A DNA stretch of 64,000 bases from assembly GCA_037127315.1 (NCBI GenBank), contig JBBBDQ010000347.1, forward strand, positions 1,506,501-1,570,500, given 5' to 3'. The notes beneath the pieces were generated by a model. The model was given only the letters and a program-made list of their open reading frames with translations, was not told where the DNA came from and made no database searches. Made by a program: the position numbers and the translations under genes. Below, in pieces: positions 10,414 to 22,310 of the stretch (positions within the stretch are counted from its first letter, which is position 1; each line of letters begins with the position of its first letter). This stretch comes from Ascarosepion bandense. Its lineage: Eukaryota > Mollusca > Cephalopoda > Sepiida > Sepiidae.

Positions 10414-10487
10414 AAGTATGGAGAGTATATATATATGTCAAGTATATATGTCAAATATGGAGAGTTGCAGGGTTAAATGCTGGAGGG

Positions 10488-10538
<51 letters not shown>

Positions 10539-10628
10539 AAGTATGGAGAGTATATATATATGTCAAGTATATATGTCAAATATGGAGAGTTGCAGGGTTA
10601 AATGCTGGAGGGCTATATATATATATAT
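10376..10628. repeat. 125-bp tandem duplication with (TA)n
   Basis: Two copies of a unit that starts GTCAAGTATGGAGAG and ends AAATGCTGGAGGGC lie at 10411-10490 and 10536-10614, each bordered by (TA)n. The open frames across it are Tyr/Ile repeats and are not genes. Confidence 0.9.
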
Positions 10629-11735
10629 CTTGCTCTATCTGATATAATTTTGACCATAAATATAGCATTTACTTTTCCAGAGTCTCCGAGAACAAAAATT
10701 AAAATTTTCTTATCCTATTTGTGTAAAAATTGTGATTCATGCCTATTCCAGCAGAATACGGAGGCTGAATGGAAAGGTTTGGCTCATTGTCCGATAGAGC
10801 CGGTATTCGATTGTATCTGGCTACTTTTGTAACAGTATGAAAGAGGATCTTCTAAAGTCTTCCTGTATGTCACTACGGTTGGATATTTCAATCATGATTT
10901 CATTGATATTGTCGAAAGTAACTTGTTCTTTAAAAAGATACTTTCTCCTTTCTTATGTATCAACAACATTGTATCATTTTTACAAAGACACAATTGCCTC
11001 GCATAAGAAATAAACGAACTTATAAATTGTTACACTGAGGAACCAGATTTGTTAAACAGCTGATACCCCATAGTTTGAAAACATAAGAGTGGAGCAATAA
11101 ATTCCAGCAATAATATTAAATTCTTATCTATAACTGGTGAGTAAAAGTCTGCTTATTAAAACATGTCGTCTTTTCAGAAGATTAGCTATATACATCCTCT
11201 GTGTACTGAATTTTCCAAACATTCTAATTCAAGATGTATCCTAGTGATGAAGAAGTAACACCTATATAAACATATGAAAAAACAAAACAGGGAAATTAAC
11301 ACAAAACAAGAAAATATAATGCAATCAAGTATAAGAAAATTATGTATAAACGTCCTGGGTATTAGGATTGCCTACATCTTGCAACAAAGCCTCTGATCAG
11401 AAGGTTTTGAGGATTGTGAAATTAACTTTTAATGTTGTTGTCTTAGGTCAACAACGATCTTCGGTGGTAGCGTCTGTTATGTCACCAGCTATAGGCAAAT
11501 AGTGAAACCTAAACAGGGTTCAAAACAAAAAATATAAAAATACATTACAAAATATTTACCATCAATACATTTTCACAGTTTACAAAAAACAAAATAACGG
11601 CAATATATTTTTGTTAAAATAACTAAAGCTCACAGGAAAATGACATTTCAGCATTAAACGATTCATAAAGAGTTGATATGCCGTTACCCAACCAAACTAA
11701 AGTAAACTATATTAAAAACAAAATGTTCGTAAAGT
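10629..11735. other. Unassigned
   Basis: No gene or known repeat is recognised. The 76-residue plus-strand frame at 10602-10832 has no motif and starts inside the repeat. Confidence 0.4.
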
Positions 11736-11737
11736 CT

Positions 11738-12135
11738 TCTTCTATGTGCATTATCCTTTCAGGACGTAGGCGATCATGGCCTTCCACGTCCTCCTGTCTC
11801 TGATGGCTCTTAGCACGCTTACTCCTGTAACATCTCACAAACCTCGTTCTGTCATCCACCTGCTCAGGCCCTTCAAATATGCTATCTGCTACTTTTCTCT
11901 TTCCCTTTCCCCCTATATTTGGCCTGTTAGTATCAGGTTCTTCAAGCCCTCCTTTCTCATTACATGTCCCAGGATCTTTAGTTGCTCTTCCTGATGCTCA
12001 ATATTAATATTCCTTTTGTTTCCATCCTTTCCAAAACCTCATCATTGACCACATGATATCTGCAGCATCCATGATATCTGCAGCATCCTTTTGTAGAACC
12101 ACATTTCAGTTGCTTTAAAGTACAAGTTTTCATAT
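11738..12135 (-). mobile_element. RTE-like retrotransposon 3' end (R2)
   Basis: Minus-strand C-terminal region homologous to R7. It has the EMWFYKRMLQIS type motif near 12110, the RHVMRKEGLEEP-like stretch, and the end whose DNA reads GCCATGATCGCCTACGTCC at 11763-11781. A 3' tail rich in AAG on the minus strand is visible at 11738-11743. Broken and 5'-truncated, with a small duplication of GATATCTGCAGCATCC near 12060-12090. Confidence 0.75.
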
Positions 12136-12164
12136 ACGTGACAAGTGTCATATGCATATCAGTC

Positions 12165-12352
12165 AGTTAAGTGTCATATGTGATACACGTTTGGGCGATC
12201 ATGTCTCGAAAGAGACATGACTGACTGGGCAGAAAATAATCCTGCAGTATGTTGCTATTGCTTTCTACGGTAGAATAGTTTGCAGCCAAAGCTATAGAAC
12301 CCAATTTTTCCTGCTATTTATTCCATAACTAGAGGGCTGAAAAATGTGTGGG
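12165..12352 (-). mobile_element. SINE family 1, body only (copy S6)
   Basis: The 3' two-thirds of the family, including the perfect hairpin at about 12201-12220. The tRNA-like head is absent. Confidence 0.85.
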
Positions 12353-13611
12353 TATGACAAAGAATGTTTAATTTTTGTTGGTTAAAAAGAAATACCAGCC
12401 TGCTACTTATGAGTGCGACTAGGTGATCTTTCGTAGTCATTTCTAGAGATTGAAACCATCATTTATACATTAAACATTCTCTTTCAAATTTTGTGTGTTT
12501 TGATTTTCATTTCGACTTTCTCATCCGTCTGTAGAACTACATCTCTGTCGTTTCGATTCTCTTTGTCATCTGTAAGAAAATATTCTCTGTATACAGGACA
12601 GATTTAACATAGCGATACATCACTTTCTTATTTCTGTCAAAAATTTTACCTTTTATACCTATATTTCTGTTTAGACCAGGTAGGCCTCATTCAGTAATTG
12701 ATGCACGTTCGTACATCTATGTCAAATATTTCGTCTTTTATTATTAGATTATACGATATTAAATTTAATATAAACCAATTTAATCAGCCATGATAAATCC
12801 TCTTCACTAGCATCCATCAGCATTTTGCCAAAAAAAAAAAAAAACATTGTACAACAATTTAAATCCTTTTGGGAGATTGTATCTCTGACAATAAAGCAAA
12901 TATATATATCCCTCACATGACAACAACTCTATCCAGAAGGATTATATTACATATGTTCGATTCTTCATCGATCGCACAATATTTAAACGAACATTTATGT
13001 CTACATTCAAGATTTATAGAAATATTAATTGACAATACATGAATATTCTACCATGAAAATAATAAACAAGAACTTAAAATTCTCAGTGCTATCTTTATAA
13101 AAGATTTAAAACCGGGGCTAAACAAATTTAATTATGAATAGCGTAACAATGTTTTAAAATTCCTATAGTACTATATTTTAAAAATATCTAAGTTGTATTT
13201 TTTGAAGAAACTCGCAATAGTTAAAAACGTTTAATTTGCGTGTTTATCGATATAAAAAACTAAGTTACTGCCGCTATATGATATAATTTTCAAATCGGCG
13301 CTATGTTCCTATGTGTATGCACAAGACTAGTAACGGTTAAATCATTAGATATTTATAACTTACACACTTTCAGACAGCCAATTACATTAACTCCGGATTA
13401 ACAATGAACTCTACAGAAGATGACCTTGGTCATGATTGAAAGTACTTAGGACTATCAAAATAACGATAAAAATAAAAATAATGAAAATACATACAATGTC
13501 TTTCTTGTTGTTTTTAATCATCATACCAAGAAACTTATTCGTAACTAGGAGAGGATTAAAATAAAATCATATAATACGTCTAAATGTTTTTAATCAAACA
13601 TACTTAAATTA
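12353..13611. other. Unassigned AT-rich DNA
   Basis: Nothing recognisable apart from an A run near 12829-12844. Confidence 0.4.
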
Positions 13612-13733
13612 AGATCAGTCAGTTAAGTGCGATACGTGATGCATGCTTGAGCGATCATGTCTCAAAAGAAACATGACGGACTGGGCAAAAGATTTTCCCG
13701 CAATAGTTTGGCATTACTTTCTGCGTAAACTAA
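13612..13733 (-). mobile_element. SINE family 1 3' fragment (copy S7)
   Basis: Only the 3' hairpin region and tail remain. It directly abuts another copy (S8) in the same orientation, so S8 probably inserted into it or the two arose by tandem insertion. Confidence 0.8.
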
Positions 13734-14038
13734 GGTCAGTCGGTCAGTTAAGTGCCGTACATGATACAAGCTTTGGGCGATAATCTCTCGAAAGAGACAT
13801 GACTGACCAGACAGAAGATTTTCCAGCAGTAGGTTGCTATTGCTTTCTGCGGTAGACTGGTTGCCAGACAAGGGTATAGAATCTAATCTGTCCTATTATT
13901 TAACCCATAACTGGAGGGAAGAGACAGGTTAATACCTTTTCCAAGGGTAAGTGAATGCGAGGAATTCAACTGGAATTCGAACTCGGCTCCCCGATTTGTC
14001 GTTCCGAGTCGATATCCACTGCACCACAACGCATATCC
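13734..14038 (-). mobile_element. tRNA-derived SINE, family 1, complete (copy S8)
   Basis: The best-preserved copy, with head (box B GAGTTCGAATTCC at about 13973-13987 on the minus strand, box A region near 14025), body, hairpin and 3' (ACTG)-type tail. It is a useful reference for the family. Confidence 0.92.
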
Positions 14039-14084
14039 TGCACCACAACAAATACACTACCCAAATATACACAAGCCCAAACAC

Positions 14085-14176
14085 ACGCAAACACACACAC
14101 ACACAAACACACACACGCGCGCGCGCAAAACTCCCAAACACACTCACACATACGCAATCATACACACACAGAAACA

Positions 14177-14258
<82 letters not shown>
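14085..14258. repeat. (CA)n, (GC)n, (TATC)n and (TA)n compound microsatellite
   Basis: CA-rich with a short CG run, then about 14 TATC units (14177-14222), then TA units. Open frames across it are artefacts. Confidence 0.95.
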
Positions 14259-14262
<4 letters not shown>

Positions 14263-14977
14263 TTAATTTAATGTTCTGCAATTCCTCTCGAAGATTAATC
14301 TTTCATATCTGTTTTTCTTCTAGTAACTTTAGAACTGTTGTACAATATTACTGAATTTCATTTCAGATTAGATGCCCATTCATGATAAAATGTCAATTAG
14401 TCAAGAAGGAGAATAATCCATATCTTCTCTTGGTTTTTAAACAAATTTAATAAACTGCTTGAGAGATTTTCGCTGTGTACAAAGATGACTTCGTTACAGA
14501 CAAAATGACAGAGAAATGTTTTACACGTTTCAAGGAGAAGAATTTCTAACTCACAGACCATCCGCGTTCTGACCGACCTATTCCACAGAATCGTATTAGC
14601 TTAATTTCCTCCGTGTTCCATTCAAATAGTTTTCCTCAAGATAATTTTACTATGTGGAAAAGAATCTCGTCTGTGCACTTCCTTAAAGAAAGTATTTTTG
14701 TTCAAGTTACGTATCAGTTCTAATGAATTTAATTTCCTAAGATTTTTCCCCAGTTCGTATTAAACACATCATTTAGCTTGACTGCTTTGAATGTAACCTC
14801 TCGCTTGAGTGGCTTTCGAACTTTGTATTGCTTTATATTATGTATAAAAAAAATTCAATGCAGATTTAAGAAACAACTGACTTAAAAATTAAAAAAAAAT
14901 GTTATATATTAAGTAGTTACTTATATTCATTCGTTTGTTTCTGATGCTCTGAGAAGGATCATTAAGAATGATATTCT
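14259..14977. other. Unassigned
   Basis: No recognisable gene or repeat. Confidence 0.4.
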
Positions 14978-15543
14978 ATGGCATTTTCGATTCGTATTAA
15001 CTGTGGACATCCTCTGAAACCGCTGTCTAAAGTTATTGAAATTTTATTTCAAATTCAGCATCCATTTGAGATGGAATACGAAGTAGATAAGAAGCAGCAT
15101 AATCAACATCTTCTCTTTGCTATCAATGAAGGTCACCATGCTGCCAAATTTGCACGAAATAGTGTTTCTGTGTACGGAGATAAAATAATACGAAGTGCTT
15201 CAAAAACAAACAAACGGTCACTGATAAGCTGCATGTGGACCGGACGAGCAGGTTCAAAGTGACATTTCGATTGAAATAACCAAGATGTGGTCTCAAAGTG
15301 ACAGTTAGACTGAAATGATCGACGAGCGGTCTCAAAGTGACAGTTCATTTGAAATGACCGACTGTCGGTCTGAAAAAGACAGTTTGACTGAAATGACCGA
15401 CGAGCGGTCTCAAAGTAACAGTTCGTTTGAAATGACCGACGAGCAAGCTCAAAGAGACAATTCAACTGATATCAGCAACGAGCGGTCTCAAAGTGACAGT
15501 TCGCATGAAATGACCGAGCTGGGAATACAGAGTGATTATTAAA
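14978..15543 (+). pseudogene. Frameshifted ORF with 13-residue Ser/Asp/Glu repeats
   Basis: A 94-residue frame (14978-15262) of unremarkable composition, with no motif I recognise, ends inside a tandem array of 39-bp units. A second frame (to 15543) reads the array as about seven 13-residue repeats of the type M-T-D-E-R-S-Q-S-D-S-S-F-E. An extra base near 15240 would separate the frames: without it the first frame would run into repeat residues T-D-E-Q. A stop (TAG) also interrupts the third repeat, at about 15307. The 39-bp period preserves the frame. It is either a decayed gene with a repetitive acidic, possibly phosphorylated tail, or chance open frame over a minisatellite. No splice model or neighbour supports function. 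Confidence 0.4.
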
Positions 15544-16000
15544 GATGACATTTCTTGCCTTGATGTCGCTAACATAAACAAACTAGCTTTTAAATAGCTC
15601 GGTTGTATAAATCTCTTACAAGCACTGATGTAAAGACTTCAAACTACCAACATTTTTTGACTGCTTTCTGAATGCTTGTGTGTTGTTTCTTTATAAAACT
15701 ATTTTGAAGACAAAACGAGGCGTGATGAAATGTTTGAGTAAAAGCAAATGATTTTTATCGTCGAGCCATTGAACAGTTAGTGAAACGTTGACAATAAACA
15801 ATGAAGAATATTAATAATAGGTATCTAAACAAATTGCGAAAAAACGGCCGAATTCATGTATCAACCTAATTCTGCATTACCAACAAAATGAAATTTGTCT
15901 TGCTTGATGATGACTTTTTCAATTTTTCACACCATTTGCAACATCGATTACAGACAACTATTCATTGTTTTCGTGTAGTTAACTGTTAGTTATTTATAAA
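15544..16000. other. Unassigned
   Basis: No feature recognised. Confidence 0.4.
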
Positions 16001-16007
16001 ATGTGTT

Positions 16008-16265
16008 TTTTATCAGTATCACCCCATACGATGCATTAAAGCCACTAAGTCATAAGGGATTACAGGGTGTGAAAGAATTAGGATAAAAAACATTAATAAT
16101 GAGCGACAAGAGGAAAAATATGCACAGTGAAGAGTAGATAGTGCTTGTCATTGTATTTAATCGTTTAAGATTAAAGTTGGCTGAAAAAAAATAGAGCCTA
16201 AAAAGTGTTCCGCAAGCGAGAAGTGAGGGAAAAGAAATTGTTAGCATAAAAGGTATGATTACATT
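16008..16265 (-). mobile_element. Old LINE 3' end
   Basis: A TCACCCCATACGATGCATT block followed by CCACTAAG...GGGATTACA resembles the stem-loop 3' end of LINE family 1 in reverse. The next 200 bp keep only weak similarity (AAGAGGAAAAATATG, GTTCCGCAAGCGAGAAG). Heavily diverged. Confidence 0.45.
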
Positions 16266-16304
16266 TAACCAACTCAACTGTAAAATGATAAAATCTTAGT
16301 GATA

Positions 16305-16607
16305 TTCTAGTCAGTCACTTAAGTGCCATAAGTGATGTAAGTTTGGGCGATCTTTTCTCCAAGGAAGCATGACTGACTGGGCAGTAGATTATCCCGCAGT
16401 AGGTTGCCACGGCTTTCTGCGGTAGACTGTTTGCCAGCGAAGGCTATAGAACCCAATTTGTCCTATTATTTAACCCATAACTGGAGGAAAGGGATGGATT
16501 AATACCTTTCCCAAGGATATTTGCGTGTTAAGTGAATGCAAGAAATTCAACTCGAATTCGAACTCGGTTATCCTATTTCTCGTTCCTGCACCACAATGCA
16601 CATCCAA
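16305..16607 (-). mobile_element. tRNA-derived SINE, family 1 (copy S9)
   Basis: Nearly full length, with body and tRNA-like head. The hairpin arms are mutated (16350-16372). A LINE family 1 fragment follows on its 5' side. Confidence 0.88.
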
Positions 16608-16659
16608 TTCTAGTACTGCGGTTAAATTAAAAAATATGGTTGAGTGCCATAGTGAAGAA

Positions 16660-17000
16660 ATCATCCGAAAAATTACCATGAAAGTATTTGTAGAAAAGAC
16701 ATTTGCAGTGGTGCTGGAGTGACTAAAGCCGAGCCGTTAGACCAGGACTAATAATATTGCAGATTCTACTTTGGATTTTATCAGATGAACTAAAGGTCAT
16801 TGCAGGGGCACCTGATTATATGTGTCAGCAATAATATCAGTATCAGTTTATCATCAGCCCTGCTGATTGATGGTAAAGAAGGATCTGTCAGATAGTTAAA
16901 AGGGAAACGTTTTATCTTCGAGGCGTTAAAATTATGAATCCATCGTTTCCCCCATGGCAAAATGAAATTGAGGTCATTTTAAAAATAGTTTATCATTTTG
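16660..17000 (-). mobile_element. Old LINE family 1 internal fragment
   Basis: The plus strand shows ATGAAAGTATTTGTAGAAAAGACA at its start, and GGTCATTGCAGGGGCACCTGA further on. These match the C-terminal RT region at 1530-1690 in the same order. Frames are destroyed. Confidence 0.55.
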
Positions 17001-17640
17001 TACTTACTTTAATACATAAAGAAGATCCATTTACACTATTTACATTGTTCGGATTGTTGTTAAATTTATTACCAAATTCATAACGAATTCTCAGCAATCT
17101 TGAAACAAATGTATGGGCAACAGTACATAAATGACAATCCTTTATCTTATAAATATAAAATAAATAATGAAAATGAGAATGTAATTCATGGAACTTGTGT
17201 CAAATTCATGACAGATCTATCAAAGTGTAATAATTGATAGAGTTGTACTTACGGATATTACAGCTCGGTATATATATATTTGTATAGAAATTCTAATTGC
17301 ATTTTCGTACTTTTTAGGTCATCCTGACATAGGAATTTCTTTTCGTTCTCCTTTAAAGTAGAAGTCATAAATGACTCTGGATACTTGTCATTGCAACAGA
17401 ATGACCTAAACAAAACAAAACAAACAACAAAAAAAACAAGAAAACACGGCGGTTATCTCTCGGGAAAGGGCCGATAATAAAATAGGCCTTAAAACATGGC
17501 AGGTGAAGGTTTTAGGAGGATTCGTGAAAGCGTTGGAAAATGGCTGTCATTCAAAGTTGCAAAAAAGAGAGAAATAAAAGAGAAGTAATTTACACCAGAA
17601 GACGAAAATATTTAAGAAATATCAATATGTGGCAGCTTTC
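17001..17640. other. Unassigned AT-rich DNA
   Basis: No gene or family recognised. Confidence 0.4.
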
Positions 17641-17689
17641 ACATATGTATGTAGATCCCTATACATGTATAAATACAGTACGCCCACAC

Positions 17690-17765
17690 AAATATATATA
17701 ATATATGTGTGTGTCCTGTGTGTGCGTGTGTGTGTGTTTGTGAGTGTGCATGTGTGTGTAAATGT
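17690..17765. repeat. TG-rich simple repeat
   Basis: Runs of TG with short interruptions. Confidence 0.85.
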
Positions 17766-17935
17766 GCGGTAGACAAATTAATGACCAAGCGTAAAAAAAA
17801 TATTTACCGTGGCCTGTTTCGCGTTTCACTGGAATAGATTTCGATGTAACTAGACATGGACATGATGAGAGGGGGATTCTGAAATTATGCTTTTAATTAT
17901 TTTTGTTAATATGTTTTTCTGCGATTCCACTAGGC

Positions 17936-17938
<3 letters not shown>

Positions 17939-17974
<36 letters not shown>

Positions 17975-17983
17975 CACACACAC

Positions 17984-18041
<58 letters not shown>
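17939..18041. repeat. (TA)n with short CA insert
   Basis: Three TA runs separated by ACACACAC and a TG. The long minus-strand open frame across it (17850-18368) is an artefact of this repeat and the flanking inverted repeat. Confidence 0.95.
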
Positions 18042-18114
18042 TAAACATATATTGTTAAATATAAGAGATAATGAATATATATTAGGTTTAATCATGATCC
18101 ATTCTAAACATCGT

Positions 18115-18400
18115 ATTTTGGCTTTAATTTCAAGTGAAAATAAAGACAAAAATTCTCCAACATTTACATATTTTTTTATTAAGCTGATTTTAAGCTTTCG
18201 GTTCACATGACTCATCCTCAGAGAGGTTACAGTGACGTTAACATAAAGACATCCACCATCAAAGATGATTTTATTTTGTGTTGGCAAATATTTTGCTAAG
18301 CAACGATAGCATTTAACAAAAATAGCAAACGCTGTTAGTAAATTTGTAATGCGGTTCTGTGACGTCACACCGCGTGAGAGCTGTAATGTGTTATGACTAG
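18115..18400 (-). mobile_element. Penelope-like 3' region or derivative, inverted copy 1
   Basis: It is the reverse complement of 19095-19360 over about 260 bp. Read on the minus strand, it carries CTCTGAGGATGAGTC, a palindromic stem, then CCGAAAGCTTAAAA and TTAATAAAAAAAT. This CTGA..GATG-stem-CGAAA pattern recurs at 52120-52215 and resembles the 3' regions of Penelope-like elements. No coding sequence is attached here. Confidence 0.5.
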
Positions 18401-18985
18401 ATTTAAACGTGATTTTATTAAATTATTCATTGACACAAGAAGTCTGAAAATCAACAGTTGGATCAAAGAAAGTATTCCGAAAGAAATTTGGTTTTGTATT
18501 TTAGTCTGATTTTGGAAAATACAATGTATGTATTTGAATTTTTATTTGTTAATATTATTATTTTTTAACGGATACACTTATTTGAGAAGAAATTCCTTTT
18601 AGTTTTTATATATACATAGAGTTAAACAGTACATTATACATTTCCAGTGGCTTTAATCGTTTGGAAAATACATCTTCTGGTAAAAATCGAACATCCAAAT
18701 TCCCACACCGGAGAGAAGCCACATTTAAATCAGACTTTACCAATCGATCGACAGAAGGTTTCGTTGAAGGCAAAGTTCAATTTCAACATTATATAGATAT
18801 TCTCTTCATTTTCATCCAACGATTAATATCTGCTTAGATTATATCCGAATGTAAACAAACCAAGCCAAAAACAACATTACAGAATTTAACGAATATCCAC
18901 GAAATTCACATTAGCCGATATATTTGAATTTTGATTTAAATAACATTAGTATTTTTAATGGATACTCGTATTTGAGTAGAAAGTC
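18401..18985. other. Spacer between inverted copies
   Basis: AT-rich. It includes short stretches repeated on either side (AGTTAAACAGTACATTATA near 18620 and AGTTAAACATTATATTATA near 19038), so the region seems built from several partial copies of one element. Confidence 0.45.
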
Positions 18986-18991
18986 TGTTTG

Positions 18992-18996
<5 letters not shown>

Positions 18997-19038
<42 letters not shown>
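18997..19038. repeat. (TA)n microsatellite
   Basis: Uninterrupted TA run. Confidence 0.95.
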
Positions 19039-19042
<4 letters not shown>

Positions 19043-19094
19043 AACATTATATTATAATTTCCACTGGCTTTAATCGTTTGAAAAATTGAACGTG

Positions 19095-19360
19095 TGGAAA
19101 ATAACATGTCCAGCTCCCACGCGGCGTGACGTCCTAGAACAGCATTACAAATTTACAAACTGAGTTTGCTATTTCGTAACTGTTATCGTTACTTAGCAAA
19201 ATATTTATCAACAAAAGATAACATCATCTTTGATGATAGATGTTTTTATGTTAACGTCACTGTAACCTCTGTAAAGATGGCTCACGTGAACCGAAAGCTT
19301 AAAACCAACTTAATAAAAAAATATCCACATGTTGGAGGATTTTTGTCTTTAAATGTAATA
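19095..19360 (+). mobile_element. Penelope-like 3' region or derivative, inverted copy 2
   Basis: Plus-strand copy of the 18115-18400 element. GTAAAGATGGCTCACGTGAACC and CGAAAGCTT mark the stem and the following A-rich block. The 96-residue open frame over it has no recognisable domain. Confidence 0.5.
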
Positions 19361-19494
19361 TATATTTATATATATATAGTTAAATATTATATTATAATTT
19401 TCACTGGCCTTAATCGGTTGAAAAATCGTATGGAAAATATCTATCTTCCACCATGAATAGAAGTTGCAAACACCCACACTAGAGAGATGCCGTC

Positions 19495-19898
19495 TTTTAT
19501 ATATATAAGGCAAGATGTTTGAATGTGTGTGTCTGTTTATCTGCCTGTATGTCTGTATTTTTTCAGCCTTTTTATTTTAGTTTTTGCTTCGGGTTTGGCT
19601 CTAAGTAGGTATAATTGTAGTTCTTAGTCACAGCCATGATACCATTTACTCAGACGACTTATTTAGACTTCAAAATTCTGTTTACGACGAAAAAAACTTA
19701 TTTGATATCTATACCAGGAAATCAAAATTTGACTTACATCCATTCATTTTTCTTTCAGTCTACTGTTTCGCTTTAACTGGACACAACTATTGCTTTTTGA
19801 TCTTTTGTGTGCTAAAGTCCAAAGTGTCTGAGCTCCAGGATCATGTATTAGTTTTAAACCTTTCATTGAACCCGAGCAACCCCGGGCTGTAATGCTAG
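19495..19898 (+). mobile_element. Helitron 3' part, non-autonomous
   Basis: It ends with CCCGAGCAACCCCGGGCTG and then AATGCTAG, the short hairpin plus CTAG terminus typical of Helitrons. About 390 bp match the 3' half of the element at 44834-45501. The left end starts near a TC (TCTTTTATATATATAAGG) after a G rather than the usual A. No Rep/helicase coding is present. Confidence 0.72.
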
Positions 19899-19899
19899 A

Positions 19900-19901
<2 letters not shown>

Positions 19902-19940
<39 letters not shown>
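19902..19940. repeat. (TA)n microsatellite
   Basis: It lies immediately after the Helitron end. Confidence 0.95.
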
Positions 19941-19943
<3 letters not shown>

Positions 19944-20227
19944 CCAGTTAGAAATAATAACATTCGCAAATAAAGACGAAATGTTAAATAAAAGCACGGA
20001 AATTATGACGAAATGTATCCACATTAAGTAATACTTCTTAGGCTCATACAACCATGGATGAAAACGCCATAATCGTCATTAATTTAAAAATTGCGCGTTC
20101 ATAAATTCCCTGCCAAATAAAACACCGTTACAAGAGCGTTCTTAAAAACAAAAACGATACACGGTAAAATGAGTTCTTAAAAATCGCCTGAAGAAACCTG
20201 AGTAGCGATATACCTCGTTTAAAAATA

Positions 20228-20261
<34 letters not shown>

Positions 20262-21750
20262 AACAGACTTTTCACACATATACAATTATCTATTAAAAAG
20301 TAATAATGTTCAATAAATAAAACTTGAAGTATGTCGGCTAATGCCAGTTTCTCGGATTTCCGTTAAATTCCGTAATATATGTCTTATATGAACGCCATAA
20401 CCTTCACAATGTAGGGAATTGTGAAATTTCACAAGATTCTTATTATATTTTCTGTGAATTTCCAGTATTTCTCGGAATATATAATATCATTGTTACTAAT
20501 TGTCGATTACACATTGATTGGCTGCGACTCGGACCAGAGAAGGTAGCCTATATTTAATGCATATAAATTTGGAGAAAAATGGATTCGTATACATGAAGTA
20601 ATTACTGCGTCGTGATTTGGGAGGGGTCACTAGTTAAGCTATGGTTCCTGTTGTAATGTCTGAGTATGTAGCATTTTGTGAGTAAAGAATCGGTCAAAGT
20701 GAAATTTATCTGTAATTGTTTGAACTCTGACCCTTGATTAGTAGGGATATCCGAGACAAGATCCATTCAGTAGATCTCTGATGTCGATAATTCTGAGTGA
20801 TATACAGAGCGGCTATGTATATATGCACACTCAAACAGCAGCCGCTATACCGACTACTGTGTTTCAAAGGGTTAAAAAAATGACTGGGAAGTAATAGTAA
20901 TGATTTTCATTGTGAACATCGCAAGACGGTTCCGAAATGCAATTGTCTGAGATGGTGTGACGAAAGAACATCTAATATATTCAGGAGAGAAAATAGCTCA
21001 ATATTGAATATCAATATCATTATCGCCATATGGCTGTTTATTTTTTGGCTAAGACATAAAAATCTAAGGGCCAAACCAATGTTGACTTTTACAGAAATTT
21101 TGTTGTAAAGGATGGGCAATGTACAAGCAGGAAACCTATATTCTGCGGTATATTAAGATATATAACGGTTGACTTAAGACCTAAAGAAATTAGGATTGTA
21201 ATTGTAAGAGAGGCTAATTTTTAACCAGATAACGTTTTAGCAATAAGATATATTGTCACTTTCGGAAAAGATCTCTTAATTGATCAAATAACACAGTCTG
21301 CGTTTCTGGTATTCAAATCTCAGATAGCATATATAATCTCACTATACAGCGACTACTATGGCAAATATTCTAATGAGTTAACACCCACAACAATCAGACC
21401 GATATTACTTAAAATTTCTCGTAAGTATTTTTTTTGCATTTACTCTTAAATTTGTTGTTTCTTCTATAAACACATAAACATTTAAGTGTGTGCGGAAAGA
21501 AAATTAATTTGCAAATTTATGAATTTACATTAAAGTTTTTCGATATTTTTTATATTGGTAATATAAACAAATTCTATATGGGCAAATATATAGGTAACTT
21601 TTACACTGATAATATAATTACATTCTATATAGTTAAATATATATATTTCAGCTGATAATATAGATAAATTCTATATAAGCAAATATATATAGGTAACTTT
21701 TATATCGGCAACATTAATACTGGTAAATATAGGTAATTTTTTATACGTTA
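19941..21750. other. Unassigned AT-rich DNA
   Basis: Contains a TA tract at 20229-20258 and a set of short GGTAA/ATATAGGTAACTTTTATA-like near-repeats at about 21550-21750. The 70-residue minus-strand frame at 20907-21119 has no recognisable motif. Confidence 0.45.
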
Positions 21751-21754
21751 ATAT

Positions 21755-21990
21755 CAGTAAGTACCATACGTAATACACGCTTTGGGCGATCATGTCTCTT
21801 TCGAGATATGACTGACTGGGCAGAAGATTATCACGCAGTAGGTTGTCATTGCTTCCAGCGGTAGACTGGTTGACAACCAAGGCTATGGAACCCAATCTAC
21901 TCTATTATTTAATCCATAACTGGAGGGAAGAGACGGATTAATACCGTTCCCAAGGGTATTTGTGCGTAAGTGAATGCAAGGGATACGTTA
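21755..21990 (-). mobile_element. SINE family 1, head truncated (copy S10)
   Basis: Body and hairpin are clear, and the sequence leaves the family at GTAAGTGAATGCAAGG before the tRNA-like head. The hairpin loop reads TTTC on the plus strand, opposite to most copies. Confidence 0.85.
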
Positions 21991-22084
21991 ATATACATAG
22001 CCACAAATGTATATGTTAATATAGGTTAATTTTATATACTTAAATATATATATAGGTAAATTTTATACTGTTAATATCTTTTTT

Positions 22085-22310
22085 CATATGTTGTGTTACT
22101 TCAAAACTTAGGTGATCAAGGCCTTCCACATCTTCCTATCCCGTGTCGTTCTAATTCTCTTTCTCTTGTGTCTACTCCTAAATCCTGCACTACCAACCAT
22201 TTTCTCAAGTCCACCAAGTATATCACGCAGTTCTTGCCCTTGTTTTTCTTTCTCTTTATTAGTCCTGTAAGTGTCATAATCTCCAAGCCTTCCTTCCTTC
22301 CTTCCTTATC
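22085..22310 (-). mobile_element. RTE-like 3' end (R3), outer part
   Basis: Minus-strand C-terminal RTE-like sequence matching R2 and R7. It is interrupted at 22311 by an LTR and resumes at 22680. Confidence 0.7.

Noticed and set aside
13950..14038. Possible tRNA gene on the minus strand
   Set aside because: A and B boxes are present but the cloverleaf is poor and the sequence is the head of a multi-copy SINE.
17850..18368. 172-residue minus-strand ORF
   Set aside because: It crosses an inverted repeat and a TA tract. The non-repeat part is the Penelope-like 3' region, which is non-coding elsewhere.
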